Positions 26,241 through 35,393 of a stretch of DNA of 64,000 nucleotides are shown here, piece after piece. Position 1 is the first letter of the stretch. The number at the start of each line of letters is the position of its first letter. The notes beneath the pieces are model-generated. The model was not told the DNA's origin, searched no databases, and saw only the letters and a list, made by a program, of their open reading frames with translations. Both the position numbers and the translations under genes were made by a program. The DNA comes from Clostridium culturomicium (GTDB lineage: Bacteria > Bacillota > Clostridia > Clostridiales > Clostridiaceae), in the NCBI RefSeq assembly GCF_000821305.1, contig NZ_CCXK01000017.1:2159-66158 (forward strand), written 5' to 3'.

Positions 26241-27210
26241 ATTGCTGCTGTAATGAAAAATATTCTTTGGGTGAGATTCCATATTCTTTCTTAAAGAGGC
26301 GATAGAAGGAGGAATACTCTGAAAAACCATAGCGGTGACAGGCTTCTGTTAAGGAAAGGCCTTGAGTGATTGCTGTTTTGGCAGAGAGCAATCTAATTTG
26401 AATAATATATTGGTAAAATGATATTCCTATTTGTTGTTGAAACATATGAGAAATCTTAGATTTACTTATGTGAAAATAATTTGCCACACTGTCCAGGGTG
26501 ATTTTTTCACTTAGATGAGTATTGATATAGGCAAAAATATTGTCCATCATAGAATCGTTAGTACCTATATGTTCTAGGGCTTCATTATTGTGATAAATTC
26601 GCCCCATTTGTACGACTAAATTCAGAGTTTCAGTAGCGATGCAGAGCTTCCAGCCAGGTCTTAATTCACAGCTTTCATGATAGATAGCTTCAAAGTGAGT
26701 TCGAAGGTTACGGCTGATATGTTCATGGGTGCGTATTAAATATTTTTGATTAGCATTGCTTTCCTGAAGAGCTAGTCCAGCATCGGGATATTTTTTTAAA
26801 ACATCCTCCAGGTATGAGGTATCTATCCATAAGGAATAACGTTTATAGGGGTTACTTAGAGATTCAGATATTAAGGGTTGATGTGGAATGTCAGGAGGGA
26901 TAATTACCACGTCCCCGCCTTGTAACACATAAGAACGACTTCCAATGAGATAATCTACTTTTCCATCTAAAACAAAAATAATTTCATAAAAACTGTGACT
27001 GTGTAAGGGCACTGCATCAGCAGTTAAATCAATGCTTAAGTTCATTATAATCTTTTCATTTTGTAAATGGAGCTGTTGAAACATATCCTGTAGAGAGATA
27101 TCTTTTTCTAACAACTCAATCAATTGTGAAGACAGAACTTCCATATAATAATTAGATTTATTCTTTTGAGCGTAATCTAATTGAGTTAAGTATTTTATTT
27201 TATCGTCCAA
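26230..27210 (-). CDS. AraC family regulator with N-terminal cupin domain
   Basis: About 327 residues. A cupin-type ligand domain (VPLHSHSFYEIIFVLDGKVDYLIG, then GGDVVIIPPDIPHQP) is followed by a linker and the AraC DNA-binding domain in the last 100 residues (ITLDSVANYFHISKSKISHMFQQQIG for the first helix-turn-helix and SLTEACHRYGFSEYSSFYRLFKKEYGISPKEY for the second). The open frame runs up to 27300, but a promoter-like pair TTGAAA/TATATT lies inside its first 30 codons on the minus strand, so I take the TTG at 27210 as the likely start; this is uncertain. It is divergent from the GPH transporter and creatininase-family genes and probably controls them in response to a small ligand. Confidence 0.85.
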   Translation of the reverse strand: MDDKIKYLTQLDYAQKNKSNYYMEVLSSQLIELLEKDISLQDMFQQLHLQNEKIIMNLSIDLTADAVPLHSHSFYEIIFVLDGKVDYLIGSRSYVLQGGDVVIIPPDIPHQPLISESLSNPYKRYSLWIDTSYLEDVLKKYPDAGLALQESNANQKYLIRTHEHISRNLRTHFEAIYHESCELRPGWKLCIATETLNLVVQMGRIYHNNEALEHIGTNDSMMDNIFAYINTHLSEKITLDSVANYFHISKSKISHMFQQQIGISFYQYIIQIRLLSAKTAITQGLSLTEACHRYGFSEYSSFYRLFKKEYGISPKEYFSLQQQLKR

Positions 27211-27387
27211 GTGTTTCCCAACTTTCTTATTATGTTTGACTTTAATATAATATATTTTAATACATTTTTCAATATTCAGAATAGTTTGCGAGAATTGCAA
27301 TGTTTATTGTTAGATTAGCAATTAATATATTGCAAAAAGTGTACTAAGATATGTAATATATTAAATAATAAAAAGGGGAATGATATT

Positions 27388-28734
27388 ATGAAAAAATTTG
27401 GAGCAAAAGATCAATTTGCTTATGCCTTAGGAGATACAGGCGGATCATTTGTAAACCTTTATGTAGACGCTTACTTTATGGTTTTCTGTACATATGTTTT
27501 AGGAATCAGCCCATATTTTATGGGAACGTTATTCTTAGTATCTAGACTTTGGGATGCCATTAATGACCCACTAATTGGTTCTTTACCTGACCGTTTTAAA
27601 ATAGGAAAAAGCGGAGACAGATTTAAGCCTTATATTAAAATCTTTATGGTACCTCTTGCTTTAAGTGGAATATTCTGCTTTACTAATGTATCTGGACTTA
27701 GCAGTATGTGGAGACATGTATGGGTATCATTTGCTTATATTATGTATGGAATGTGCTATACAGGGACAAGTATGCCATATGGTAGCTTAGCATCAGTAGT
27801 TACTTCTGATCCAGTAGAACGTACAAAATTATCTCGTGCTCGTAGTGTGGGTGGTATGATAGTTGGTATTGCTTTAGCTTTAGTTCCACAATTCATTTGG
27901 CAGGTAAATGCTGATGGTACACAAAGTCCAGTTCCTTCTGCATTCCTTATAATTGCAGTTATTTTTGGTATAGGTTCTCTTGCAGCTTATACAGGCTTAC
28001 TTTCAGGAACTACTGAAAGAGTTAAATATGAACCATCTAAAGAAGGTTATAGCTATAAGCGTGTTCTTAAGGGAGCTATAAAAAATCGTCCATTAATCGG
28101 TGCAATGATTGCAACAATAGGTTCTTTAATTGCAATTACAGGAAGCAGTCAATTTGGTTCATATTTCTGGAAGGAATATTATCAAGCACCACAAATGGTA
28201 ACATACATAACTTTATTATCAATGCCTATAATGTTATTACTATTCCCTGTTATTCCAGGTTTGGTTAAACGTTTTGGAAAGAAAAAGACTATTTTAATTC
28301 CATCAATAGTAGGTTTTGGAGTATCATTAATTTTAGTATTTATACCAATTGCCAACCCATGGGTATTCTTTGCTTTAAATATAGTTGCAACTTTTGGTAA
28401 CTCAATATTCTCAATGCTTGTTTGGGCACTTGTTACAGATTGTTTAGATTATCAGCAAAAAATTACAGGTGAGCGTGCTGACGGAAGTGTGTACTCTTTA
28501 TTCACTTTTGCAAGAAAGCTTGGAAGTACAATAGCTTCAACGGTAGCCAGCTATGCCTTAGGATGGATTGGATATAATTCTGCATTAACAACTCAAACTG
28601 CAGAAGTAGCAGGACGTATTCGTATTTTATATACAGCAATTCCAGTTGTTACAACAGTTCTAATTATAATTGGTCTTGGTCTTGTATATAACTTAAAAGA
28701 AACAGAAGAAGATGAAATGGCTAAATCAGCTTAA
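27388..28734 (+). CDS. GPH-family (MFS) sugar/solute:cation symporter
   Basis: 448 residues with about 12 membrane helices. Typical of the glycoside-pentoside-hexuronide symporter group: the start KFGAKDQFAYALGDTGGSFV, the loop RLWDAINDPLIGSLPDR, the N-terminal YGSLASVVTSDPVERTKLSRARS motif, and LVTDCLDYQQKITGERADG in the second half. The substrate cannot be read; the neighbouring creatininase-like hydrolase suggests an amide-containing compound rather than a plain sugar (inference). AGGGG precedes ATG 27388. Between it and the AraC gene are GCAAT/ATTGC half-sites that could be the AraC-type operator. Confidence 0.9.
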   Translation: MKKFGAKDQFAYALGDTGGSFVNLYVDAYFMVFCTYVLGISPYFMGTLFLVSRLWDAINDPLIGSLPDRFKIGKSGDRFKPYIKIFMVPLALSGIFCFTNVSGLSSMWRHVWVSFAYIMYGMCYTGTSMPYGSLASVVTSDPVERTKLSRARSVGGMIVGIALALVPQFIWQVNADGTQSPVPSAFLIIAVIFGIGSLAAYTGLLSGTTERVKYEPSKEGYSYKRVLKGAIKNRPLIGAMIATIGSLIAITGSSQFGSYFWKEYYQAPQMVTYITLLSMPIMLLLFPVIPGLVKRFGKKKTILIPSIVGFGVSLILVFIPIANPWVFFALNIVATFGNSIFSMLVWALVTDCLDYQQKITGERADGSVYSLFTFARKLGSTIASTVASYALGWIGYNSALTTQTAEVAGRIRILYTAIPVVTTVLIIIGLGLVYNLKETEEDEMAKSA

Positions 28735-28799
28735 TTTTATAGAAATAAAATTTTAATTATTATAGAATTATTTATATAGTTTTGAGAGGAGTATTTATA

Positions 28800-29654
28800 A
28801 TGGAAATGAGAACAAGAATTCTTCCTAAAATGTTAAACAATGAAGTGGAAGAGTATTTAGACCGCAATGATATAATCATAGTTCCAGTTGGGACAGTAGA
28901 AACTCATGGAGGTTTTCCATTAGATAGTGAAACTGTTATAAGCGAGGCGTTTGCTCTTCGTATGGCAGAAGCTTGTGATGGATTAATATTAACTGGGCTT
29001 CCATACTTTTATGCAGGAGCTACAGCAAGTGCAAGAGGAACTGTTCAATGCAGCATTAGACAAGGAATTGATTATCTAAGTGCTATTGCTCACAGCTTAT
29101 TAAGACAAGGATTTAAGCGTCAGATATATGTAAGCTTCCACGGACCAGCTCATATGACAATAAGCCCTATGATAAGAGATTTCTTTGATGAAACTGGGGT
29201 GCCAATATTATATCTGGATTCTACAATGCAGATGTTCCAAAATGCAAAAGATTTATTTAAGTCTTTAGACAGCTTCCACGATATAACGGTAGGTGCTTAT
29301 CAAGTAATGGATAGATTAAAGGATGTACCACTAGTAACTGGTCATCAGCACACTGATAAACAAACAGTTGAGAACTTCAATGATGTGTTTGGATTAGCAT
29401 ATCAAAGCGGAAGTGTTGGTTATAACTTTGGGGATCCAAGAGATCACATGTCTACTCCAGATGTACCAACAGAAGAAGTACGTCAAAAAATGGCTGATGA
29501 TGGTGAAGCTTTAATCAATGCAATTGTTGATAGAATGAATATGCCACATGTGGTAGAACAGCTAAAAAATATAGAAGGTTTTGCTAATGACTTAGCTACA
29601 AAACGTCCTTGGACACCAGCAGCTTATAGCAGAAATCCTTACAATCAAAAGTAA
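28800..29654 (+). CDS. Creatininase family amidohydrolase
   Basis: 284 residues. The creatinine amidohydrolase fold is recognised by VPVGTVETHGGFPLDSET (metal residues Glu, His and Asp, compare G-S-x-E-Q-H-G in the family), GLPYFYAGATASARGTVQ, and VSFHGPAHM in place of the usual NGHGGN. A later GHQHTDKQTVENF and GDPRDHMST are typical of the wider family. Members hydrolyse cyclic amides or N-formyl/amide bonds (creatinine, formamidopyrimidines). The start at ATG 28800 has GAGAGGAG upstream. It is co-transcribed with the GPH symporter (65-base gap, no terminator), so the two probably import and open the same compound. Confidence 0.85.
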   Translation: MEMRTRILPKMLNNEVEEYLDRNDIIIVPVGTVETHGGFPLDSETVISEAFALRMAEACDGLILTGLPYFYAGATASARGTVQCSIRQGIDYLSAIAHSLLRQGFKRQIYVSFHGPAHMTISPMIRDFFDETGVPILYLDSTMQMFQNAKDLFKSLDSFHDITVGAYQVMDRLKDVPLVTGHQHTDKQTVENFNDVFGLAYQSGSVGYNFGDPRDHMSTPDVPTEEVRQKMADDGEALINAIVDRMNMPHVVEQLKNIEGFANDLATKRPWTPAAYSRNPYNQK

Positions 29655-29728
29655 GAAAAGATGGATCTCCCGGGGCATAAATTTACAGGTGAAAACTAGA
29701 TTTGCCGGGTGTGAAATTTTAGAGTTAA

Positions 29729-29765
29729 GGCACAGAAAATAATTAATATTTTCTGTGTCTTTTTG
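29729..29765 (+). terminator. Terminator after creatininase-family gene
   Basis: GGCACAGAAAATA and TATTTTCTGTGTC enclose a five-base loop and are followed by TTTTTGC. The rest of the 340-base gap 29655-29994 shows no gene. Confidence 0.85.
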
Positions 29766-29994
29766 CATTATAAAGTTTTTACTTGTTTCAGCTAGTAGAA
29801 AGTCTGTAATAATGCTGTCTATCCTTGAATTATTCTAAATATGATATGATAGAAGAGAATAATTAAAATTGAATTTAAACCGTTGAAAATAATAAGAATA
29901 AATAATAAATTTGAGGATAAATTTAAGGAATTCTTGTAAGGGGTAACAAGAGTAATATGAATTGATAAAGAGAGTATATGAAGGAGTTGGGAAA

Positions 29995-31593
29995 ATGGAT
30001 AAAATTTTATTTAATGGTGTCATTAAATCCATAGATGACAAGGATAATGTTTATGAAGCTGTTGGTATAAAGGATGGAATAATTGAGTTTCTGGGAACTA
30101 ATGAGGAAGCTTCCCAAATATCAGCAAAGGAAAAAATAGACCTAAGGGGAAGGTTAGTTTTACCAGGGTTTATGGATACTCATCTTCACATGCTTTATTA
30201 CTCAATTCTTAAAGATAACGTGGACCTTAGGGATTGTACATCAGTGGAAGCTATAATAGAAAAGGGAAAAAACTTTGCTGAAAGCAACGTACCTTCAAGG
30301 GGATGGTTACTAGGAAATGGATGGAATCAGAATAATTTTGAACAAGAAAAACGTCTTTTAACAAAGGCAGATTTAGATAAGATATCCACTGATTATCCAG
30401 TGTTTTACTCACGTGTTTGTGAACATACAGCGGCAGTAAACAGTCTTGGTCTTAAAAAAGTTCTAAGTATGCCAGAAGCTAAGGAAATTGAAAGCTACAT
30501 TGATAAGGAAGCGGGAATTCTTTATGAATCAGCCTGCATGCTACCAAGTAAAATAATGAGTGAAATTTCTATAGAAGCTGCAAAGGAGTATGTGGTTAAG
30601 GGGGTTAAGGATTTAAATAAATGTGGAATAACTACTATTCATAGTGCTGATTTCCTTGGACTTCAGGCCAATAGATGGCAAGAGGTATTAAGAATATTTC
30701 AGGAGTTGGAAGCTGAAGGCAGACTTAATGTAAGAATCTATGAACAGTGTATGTTCCTGGATAAGGAGAATCTGAAGGACTTCTTTAATAGAGGGTATAA
30801 AACAGGGGATGGAAGTCCTATGGTTAAAATAGGACCACTTAAGCTTATTCTTGATGGTTCTTTAGGGGGACGTACTGCTGCCATGAAGGAACCTTATGCT
30901 GATGATCCAACTACTAAAGGTTTACTAAACTTTGGTTATGAGGAGCTTTTAGGGATAGTGGACAGAGCTTATGAAAATGGATTCCAGCTGGCAATTCACG
31001 GAATTGGTGATAAAGCCATTGAAATGATTATTGATGCTTACGAAGTTATGGATAAAAAGTACTCTGTTAAGGATAGAAGAAATGGAGTTGTACACGCTCA
31101 GTTCACTAATAAGGAATTATTGAGAAGAATGAAGGAAGGCAACGTGCTTGCTTTAATTCAGCCAATCTTCATTGATGATGATATGAAAGTTGCGGAACAG
31201 CGTGTTGGTAAGGAGAGAATGGAAGCCGTATATGCCTGGAAAACTATGAGAGATATGGGCATACATACTGCAGGAGGTTCTGATGCACCGGTTGCTTCCT
31301 TTGAAGTGTTAAAAAACATCCACTGTGCAGTAAACAGCCAAAACTTGAAATCTCAGCCTGTGGGGGGATGGCAGCCTAAGGAAAAGCTTTCTGTGGATGA
31401 AGCAGTAAGACTTTTTACAATTGATTCAGCTTATGCTTCTTTTGAAGAGCAGGAAAAGGGTTCTTTAGAAATTGGGAAATATGCTGATATGGTGGTGCTG
31501 GATAAAAATATTTATGAAATAAACAATGAGGATATAATAAATACATCAGTTGAAATGACAGTATTAAATGGAAATATTGTATATGAGAAATAA
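29995..31593 (+). CDS. YtcJ-like metal-dependent amidohydrolase (first of three)
   Basis: 532 residues, PF07969-type amidohydrolase. The N-terminal beta-sandwich is followed by VLPGFMDTHLHML with the HxH metal motif (about 57-69), GWLLGNGWNQNNFEQEKRLLTKADLDKIS, the conserved LGPLKLILDGSLGGRTAAMKEPY-type segment, AIHGIGDKAIEMIIDAYE, VVHAQFTN and TAGGSDAPVASF with the catalytic Asp. The C-terminal end returns to the sandwich (GSLEIGKYADMVVLDKNI). The real substrates of YtcJ-like enzymes are largely unknown; some act on formamides or cyclic ureides. ATG 29995 follows AAGGAG; an in-frame TTG at 29962 is worse. Alone in its transcription unit. Paralogues are at 49313 and 51058. Confidence 0.88.
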   Translation: MDKILFNGVIKSIDDKDNVYEAVGIKDGIIEFLGTNEEASQISAKEKIDLRGRLVLPGFMDTHLHMLYYSILKDNVDLRDCTSVEAIIEKGKNFAESNVPSRGWLLGNGWNQNNFEQEKRLLTKADLDKISTDYPVFYSRVCEHTAAVNSLGLKKVLSMPEAKEIESYIDKEAGILYESACMLPSKIMSEISIEAAKEYVVKGVKDLNKCGITTIHSADFLGLQANRWQEVLRIFQELEAEGRLNVRIYEQCMFLDKENLKDFFNRGYKTGDGSPMVKIGPLKLILDGSLGGRTAAMKEPYADDPTTKGLLNFGYEELLGIVDRAYENGFQLAIHGIGDKAIEMIIDAYEVMDKKYSVKDRRNGVVHAQFTNKELLRRMKEGNVLALIQPIFIDDDMKVAEQRVGKERMEAVYAWKTMRDMGIHTAGGSDAPVASFEVLKNIHCAVNSQNLKSQPVGGWQPKEKLSVDEAVRLFTIDSAYASFEEQEKGSLEIGKYADMVVLDKNIYEINNEDIINTSVEMTVLNGNIVYEK

Positions 31594-31599
31594 TAGGGG

Positions 31600-31661
31600 T
31601 TAACAAAGGAACCACATGGTACTATGTAGTAATGCTATGGAACATGTGGTTCCTTTGTTAA
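31600..31661 (+). terminator. Perfect 19-pair inverted repeat, probable terminator
   Basis: TTAACAAAGGAACCACATG (31600-31618) and its exact complement (31643-31661) enclose a 24-base loop that itself holds TACTATGTAGTA. The element begins seven bases after the amidohydrolase stop. It has no T tract, so besides termination it could protect mRNA ends. Confidence 0.65.
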
Positions 31662-31707
31662 TGGAAAATATATTAAAATATAACAAATGAGATTAGGGAG
31701 TGAAAGT

Positions 31708-32182
31708 ATGAAAAAGAAAATTATTTGGGGAATAATTATTGTAGTAAGTATTAGCTTCATCATTTGGAGGGATATACCCTATTTAGTAACCACTCGTAAT
31801 GTAATTTCTAGTAAAGACATTGATTATGTGTATGAACGCATAAGCATATATAATTACAAAGATGTTGACGAGGAGGAATTTTTTCAAATTGAAGGTGAAA
31901 AAATATTGAAGACGTCATTAAAAAAATTGATGGTTTAAAATTAAGAAGAATTAAAGGGGATAGAGGCAGGGATTATGTTATAGATTTTTATGGAACCTAT
32001 CATATGGAGGAACGGGTTACTTACACAGGTATAATGTATAGCATAGTAATTGGTGAAACAAAGGATGGATATACCGTAACTTATCATCCTCATGAAAACT
32101 CAAAAAAATAACATATAAAATATTAGATAAGGATTTTGATGTTGATAAATTTATGGAAGAGATAATGGAGAAGAAATTATAA
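31708..32182 (+). pseudogene. Small membrane/exported protein gene with two frameshifts
   Basis: An ATG at 31708 with GGGAGTG upstream starts MKKKIIWGIIIVVSISFIIW, a signal anchor, and then a soluble part. The frame ends at 31938, but the next frame continues sensibly (IEDVIKKIDGLKLRR, then YVIDFYGTYHMEERVTYTG and VTYHPHENSKK), and after a second shift a third frame gives ITYKILDKDFDVDKFMEEIMEKKL to 32182. The joins fall at runs of six A (about 31899) and seven A (about 32105). Restoring one base at each would give one protein of about 157 residues. I do not recognise the family. Either a decayed gene or homopolymer sequence errors. Confidence 0.65.
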
Positions 32183-32321
32183 TAAGTATACAGTTATCGC
32201 TAGTGGTTTAATTGTATTTAATCGTTTCCTTTTGTATACAATGCATATGTGATACAATATATACGTGAAGTTTTAAACTTTATATTGAAGTGTTTACATA
32301 TAATTGAAGGAAGGGCAGAGC

Positions 32322-33575
32322 ATGAAGAGTTATAAAGTCTTTTTAGCGGAATCAAAATTTTTTATTAGATGGATTATTATATCGGTGATTATTGGTATTT
32401 TAGCTGGAAGTGTTGGGGCACTATTTAACCTGTCATTAAAGGTAATTAGTGAGTTTAGGGATTTATATCCTGCAGTAATATTAGGCTTACCCATAGGTGG
32501 TCTAGCAATTGTTTACCTTGGAAAGGTTACAAAGGATGCTGGTCAGGGAACAAATTTGGTTATAGAAGCTATTCACAATAACGAGCAGTTGCAGCTTAGG
32601 ATGACTCCAGTATATTATTTGTATACCATCATAACACATCTTTTCACAGGTGGTTGCGGTAAGGAGGGAACTTCCCTTCAAATTGGCGGCAGTATAGGAA
32701 ATAAAGTTGGAAATGCCTTTTGTGTTAATGAGAAGAATAAAGCAATTGCTACCATGTGCGGTATGAGTGCGGCCTTTGCTGCTCTTTTAGGAACACCAAT
32801 TACCGCTGCGATATTTTCTATGGAAATCGCCAGTGTTGGGATAATGTATTATGCTGCATTGCTGCCATGTTCCATATCAGCGTTAATCGGATTTGGAATT
32901 TCCAGGGCCATAGGAGCAGAATTTTATAATTTCCCGATAATCCAAATGCCATCTATTGATTATATAGTTATGTTTAATATAATTATTCTAGGCATAATTT
33001 GTGCCATAGCTAGTATGCTCTTCTGTGGAACGATGCATAAAGCTAGATTTTTATTTGGAAAGTATTGTAGGAATAAGTATATTGGAATTTTTGCGGGAGG
33101 AACTATTGTGGTTCTTCTTACAATACTATTGCAGAATCAAGATTACATGGGCTCTGGGATGCGAGTGATTGAAAAGGCTCTTAATGGACAGGCTACTATG
33201 ATAGATTTATTATTAAAGGTCCTCTTAACCTCTATTATTCTGGGGGTTGGTTATAAAGGTGGAGAAATTATTCCTGCTTTATTTATTGGTGCAATTCTAG
33301 GATGTTGTGTTGGAAGATTTATGGGGATGAATCCATCATTATGGGCTGCGCTAGGTATGATGGGGTTATTCTGTGGAATAACAAACTGTCCCTTGGCATC
33401 CTTATTACTTAGTATGGAGTTCTTCGGATATGTGGGAGTGCCATGTTTTCTATTAGTGGTAGGAGTAAGCTATATGTTATCTGGATACTCAAGCCTCTAT
33501 AAATCACAGAAAATCCTTCACTCAAAGGTTATTGCAAAAAACATAAACCGTCAAGAAGAGGCAAAAGTTAGTTAG
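32322..33575 (+). CDS. ClC-type voltage-gated chloride channel/antiporter
   Basis: 417 residues, about ten membrane helices. ClC motifs are present in modified form: GGCGKEGTSLQIGGSIG (the GxEGP filter with the gating Glu, here GKEGT), FAALLGTPITAAIFSMEI, and GGEIIPALFIGAILGC, which matches the GGxFxPxLxxGA motif. The Ser of the first selectivity loop is not obvious. The protein is a candidate H+/Cl- exchanger or fluoride/chloride channel, and the direction cannot be read. ATG 32322 follows GAAGGAAGGG. Upstream lie a promoter-like TACAAT (32256) and a TTGTATACAA palindrome (32232-32241). I saw no fluoride riboswitch. No regulator is adjacent. Confidence 0.9.
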   Translation: MKSYKVFLAESKFFIRWIIISVIIGILAGSVGALFNLSLKVISEFRDLYPAVILGLPIGGLAIVYLGKVTKDAGQGTNLVIEAIHNNEQLQLRMTPVYYLYTIITHLFTGGCGKEGTSLQIGGSIGNKVGNAFCVNEKNKAIATMCGMSAAFAALLGTPITAAIFSMEIASVGIMYYAALLPCSISALIGFGISRAIGAEFYNFPIIQMPSIDYIVMFNIIILGIICAIASMLFCGTMHKARFLFGKYCRNKYIGIFAGGTIVVLLTILLQNQDYMGSGMRVIEKALNGQATMIDLLLKVLLTSIILGVGYKGGEIIPALFIGAILGCCVGRFMGMNPSLWAALGMMGLFCGITNCPLASLLLSMEFFGYVGVPCFLLVVGVSYMLSGYSSLYKSQKILHSKVIAKNINRQEEAKVS

Positions 33576-33607
33576 TCTTTTAAAAATATCAGTGAAAAGT
33601 TAACTAT

Positions 33608-33730
33608 AAGTGAATGTCCAAATCTATGATTTGGCTAACATGAACTTAAGTGAGAGTCTAAATCTTTGATTTAGTCACTCGAACTTACTCTTCGAGCACT
33701 CCTTTGAATGAAATGAAAAGGAGTTTCCTT
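33608..33730. repeat. Two-hairpin intergenic repeat, copies A (partial) and B
   Basis: Copy A (33608-33647) has one hairpin, ATGT-CCAAATC, TAT loop, GATTTGG-CTA-ACAT. Copy B (33648-33730) has the same hairpin with compensating changes (GAGT-CTAAATC, TTT, GATTTAG-TC-ACTC). It is followed by CGAACTTACT and a second hairpin, ACTCCTTT/AAAGGAGT, ending TTTCCTT. The same element occurs at 36789. The element fills the space after the ClC gene and may also act as its terminator. Confidence 0.75.
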
Positions 33731-33872
33731 AATAAAAGTTTCTACATAATATTCAATATGTCCAATGTGGAACTGTTGGATGTACATGGTGAAAGTGATA
33801 TAATTTGGATAGGAAAATAGCTGTTTTAAGGAAACAGGTAAAACATATTAAAGGGTAAGGAATGATAAGAAT

Positions 33873-34250
33873 ATGGAAATAGGAATAGCAGGAAAACAAG
33901 AGATAGTTGTAACTAAGGAATTAACAGCAGAGGTAATTGGAAGTGGACTTCTTCCAGTGTACGCAACTCCAAGTATGATTGCACTTATGGAGAATACAGC
34001 AAGCAAAAGTGTTGAAGAGTTTTTAGAAGAGGGTCAAGGAACCGTTGGAACTTCCTTAAACATTAAACATCTTTCAGCAACAGCTGTGGGAAAAGCTGTA
34101 ACCTGTGAATCAAAGCTTATAGAGGTGGATAGAAAACGCCTTGTATTTGAAGTAAAGGCATTTGATGAAGCAGGATTAATTGGAGAAGGAATCCATGAGA
34201 GATTTATAATAGATAATAAGAAGTTTATGGAAAGAACTTTAAACAAGTAA
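33873..34250 (+). CDS. FlK-like hotdog thioesterase
   Basis: 125 residues, a single hotdog domain of the fluoroacetyl-CoA-thioesterase-like family. Likely catalytic residues by comparison with FlK: Thr in VYATPSMIALMENTA, Glu in LMEN, and His in LNIKHLSATAVG; the following VTCESKLIEVDRKRLVFEVKAFDE strands and GEGIHERFII complete the fold. In most organisms these enzymes hydrolyse unknown acyl-CoA esters; fluoroacetate activity is not implied. The ATG at 33873 has a GGGTAAGGAATG region upstream. Monocistronic, followed by a terminator. Confidence 0.88.
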   Translation: MEIGIAGKQEIVVTKELTAEVIGSGLLPVYATPSMIALMENTASKSVEEFLEEGQGTVGTSLNIKHLSATAVGKAVTCESKLIEVDRKRLVFEVKAFDEAGLIGEGIHERFIIDNKKFMERTLNK

Positions 34251-34259
34251 TAATGACAA

Positions 34260-34299
34260 GCAAGTAGATTTGTACATATTAATCTACTTGCTTTTATTT
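34260..34299 (+). terminator. Terminator after thioesterase gene
   Basis: GCAAGTAGATT and AATCTACTTGC pair around a 10-base loop, followed by TTTTATTT. Confidence 0.88.
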
Positions 34300-34422
34300 A
34301 TCCCATTAAGCAGGGGATTTTTATTTATAATTTTCAACTAAAGTCTTATAGATTAAGGAAATATTGAAACTAATGTAAAATAAGTTTATAATTATCAAAG
34401 TTAATCATTTAAGGAGGAGAGC

Positions 34423-35313
34423 ATGAAAAAGTTAATTGTTTTACTAGGGGTAATTGGGGTGTCTTTGTCAGCTATTTTTGTGAGGATTTCAACAGCACCT
34501 TCAATAATTTTGGTGCTGTACAGGGTTTGCATAGCTTCATTATTGCTATCTCCCTATGTATTTATTAAAAGTAGGAAAGAGTTATTTGAATTAAGCTTAA
34601 GAGATGTTTTACTTTGTATGGTTAGCGGAGTATTCTTAGGCTTACATTTTACTGCATATTTCACTTCACTATCCTTTACTAGCATTGCCTCAGCAGTTGT
34701 TTTGGTGGATACAGAAGTATTCTTTGTTGCTTTTGGGTCGATTCTTTTGTTAAAAGAAAGAATATCAAAAGGTGCCTGGGGTGGAATTTTATTGACCTTT
34801 GCTGGAAGTGTAATAATTGCAATGGCTGATGCAGGAATTGGAAGTGATGTGATAAAAGGTGATATCCTTGCATTTTCAGGGGCGTTTTTCATGGCGGTTT
34901 ACACTATGATAGGTGCAGTCTGTAGAAAAAAGATATCTACTACGGTATATACTTTTCTAGTGTATACGTCAAGTGCTGTAACTATGTTAATGATTAGTAT
35001 AATGAAGGGGATTCCGCTCATGGGATATGACAGTATCAATTGGATTAGTGCCTTAGGGATGGCTGTGTTTTGTACATTAATGGGACATAGTATATTCAGC
35101 TGGGGACTTAAATATCTACCGTCATCCTTTATTTCAACCATAAAATTATTAGAGCCTGTATTTGCATCAATTCTAGGTTTAATCTGTTTTGGGGAAGTAC
35201 CTGGCATTTATGTAGCTCTTGGAGGAATTATTGTTATTGCAGGAATTTGGCAATATAGCCGCCGTGCAAGGCAAAGGGACGTGGCAGAAAGTGTTACTTG
35301 CAGTGAGGTGTAG
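34423..35313 (+). CDS. DMT-superfamily EamA transporter
   Basis: 296 residues with ten predicted membrane helices in two EamA repeats. The first repeat holds SAIFVRIS and GLHFTAYFTSLSFTSIASAVVLVDTEVFFVAFGSILLLKERIS; the second ends GHSIFSWGLKYLPSSFISTIKLLEPVFASILGLICFGEVPG. These are the family's conserved glycine/proline and 'KERIS'/'GEVP' positions. Probably exports an amino acid or other metabolite; the substrate is unknown. AAGGAGGAG precedes ATG 34423. The terminator on its strand lies at 35396, inside the end of the convergent small gene. Confidence 0.9.
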   Translation: MKKLIVLLGVIGVSLSAIFVRISTAPSIILVLYRVCIASLLLSPYVFIKSRKELFELSLRDVLLCMVSGVFLGLHFTAYFTSLSFTSIASAVVLVDTEVFFVAFGSILLLKERISKGAWGGILLTFAGSVIIAMADAGIGSDVIKGDILAFSGAFFMAVYTMIGAVCRKKISTTVYTFLVYTSSAVTMLMISIMKGIPLMGYDSINWISALGMAVFCTLMGHSIFSWGLKYLPSSFISTIKLLEPVFASILGLICFGEVPGIYVALGGIIVIAGIWQYSRRARQRDVAESVTCSEV

Positions 35314-35393
35314 CTATTAAAAAAGTTATAAAGTTTATCAAATTTCATAGAGCAATATAGTTATTGTATTTACATGTTTTATTGTATAAAAAA

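Noticed and set aside
32183..32321. Possible fluoride riboswitch upstream of the ClC gene
   Set aside because: The conserved G-C-rich pseudoknot sequences of the crcB motif are not found; only a promoter-like region and a short palindrome are seen.
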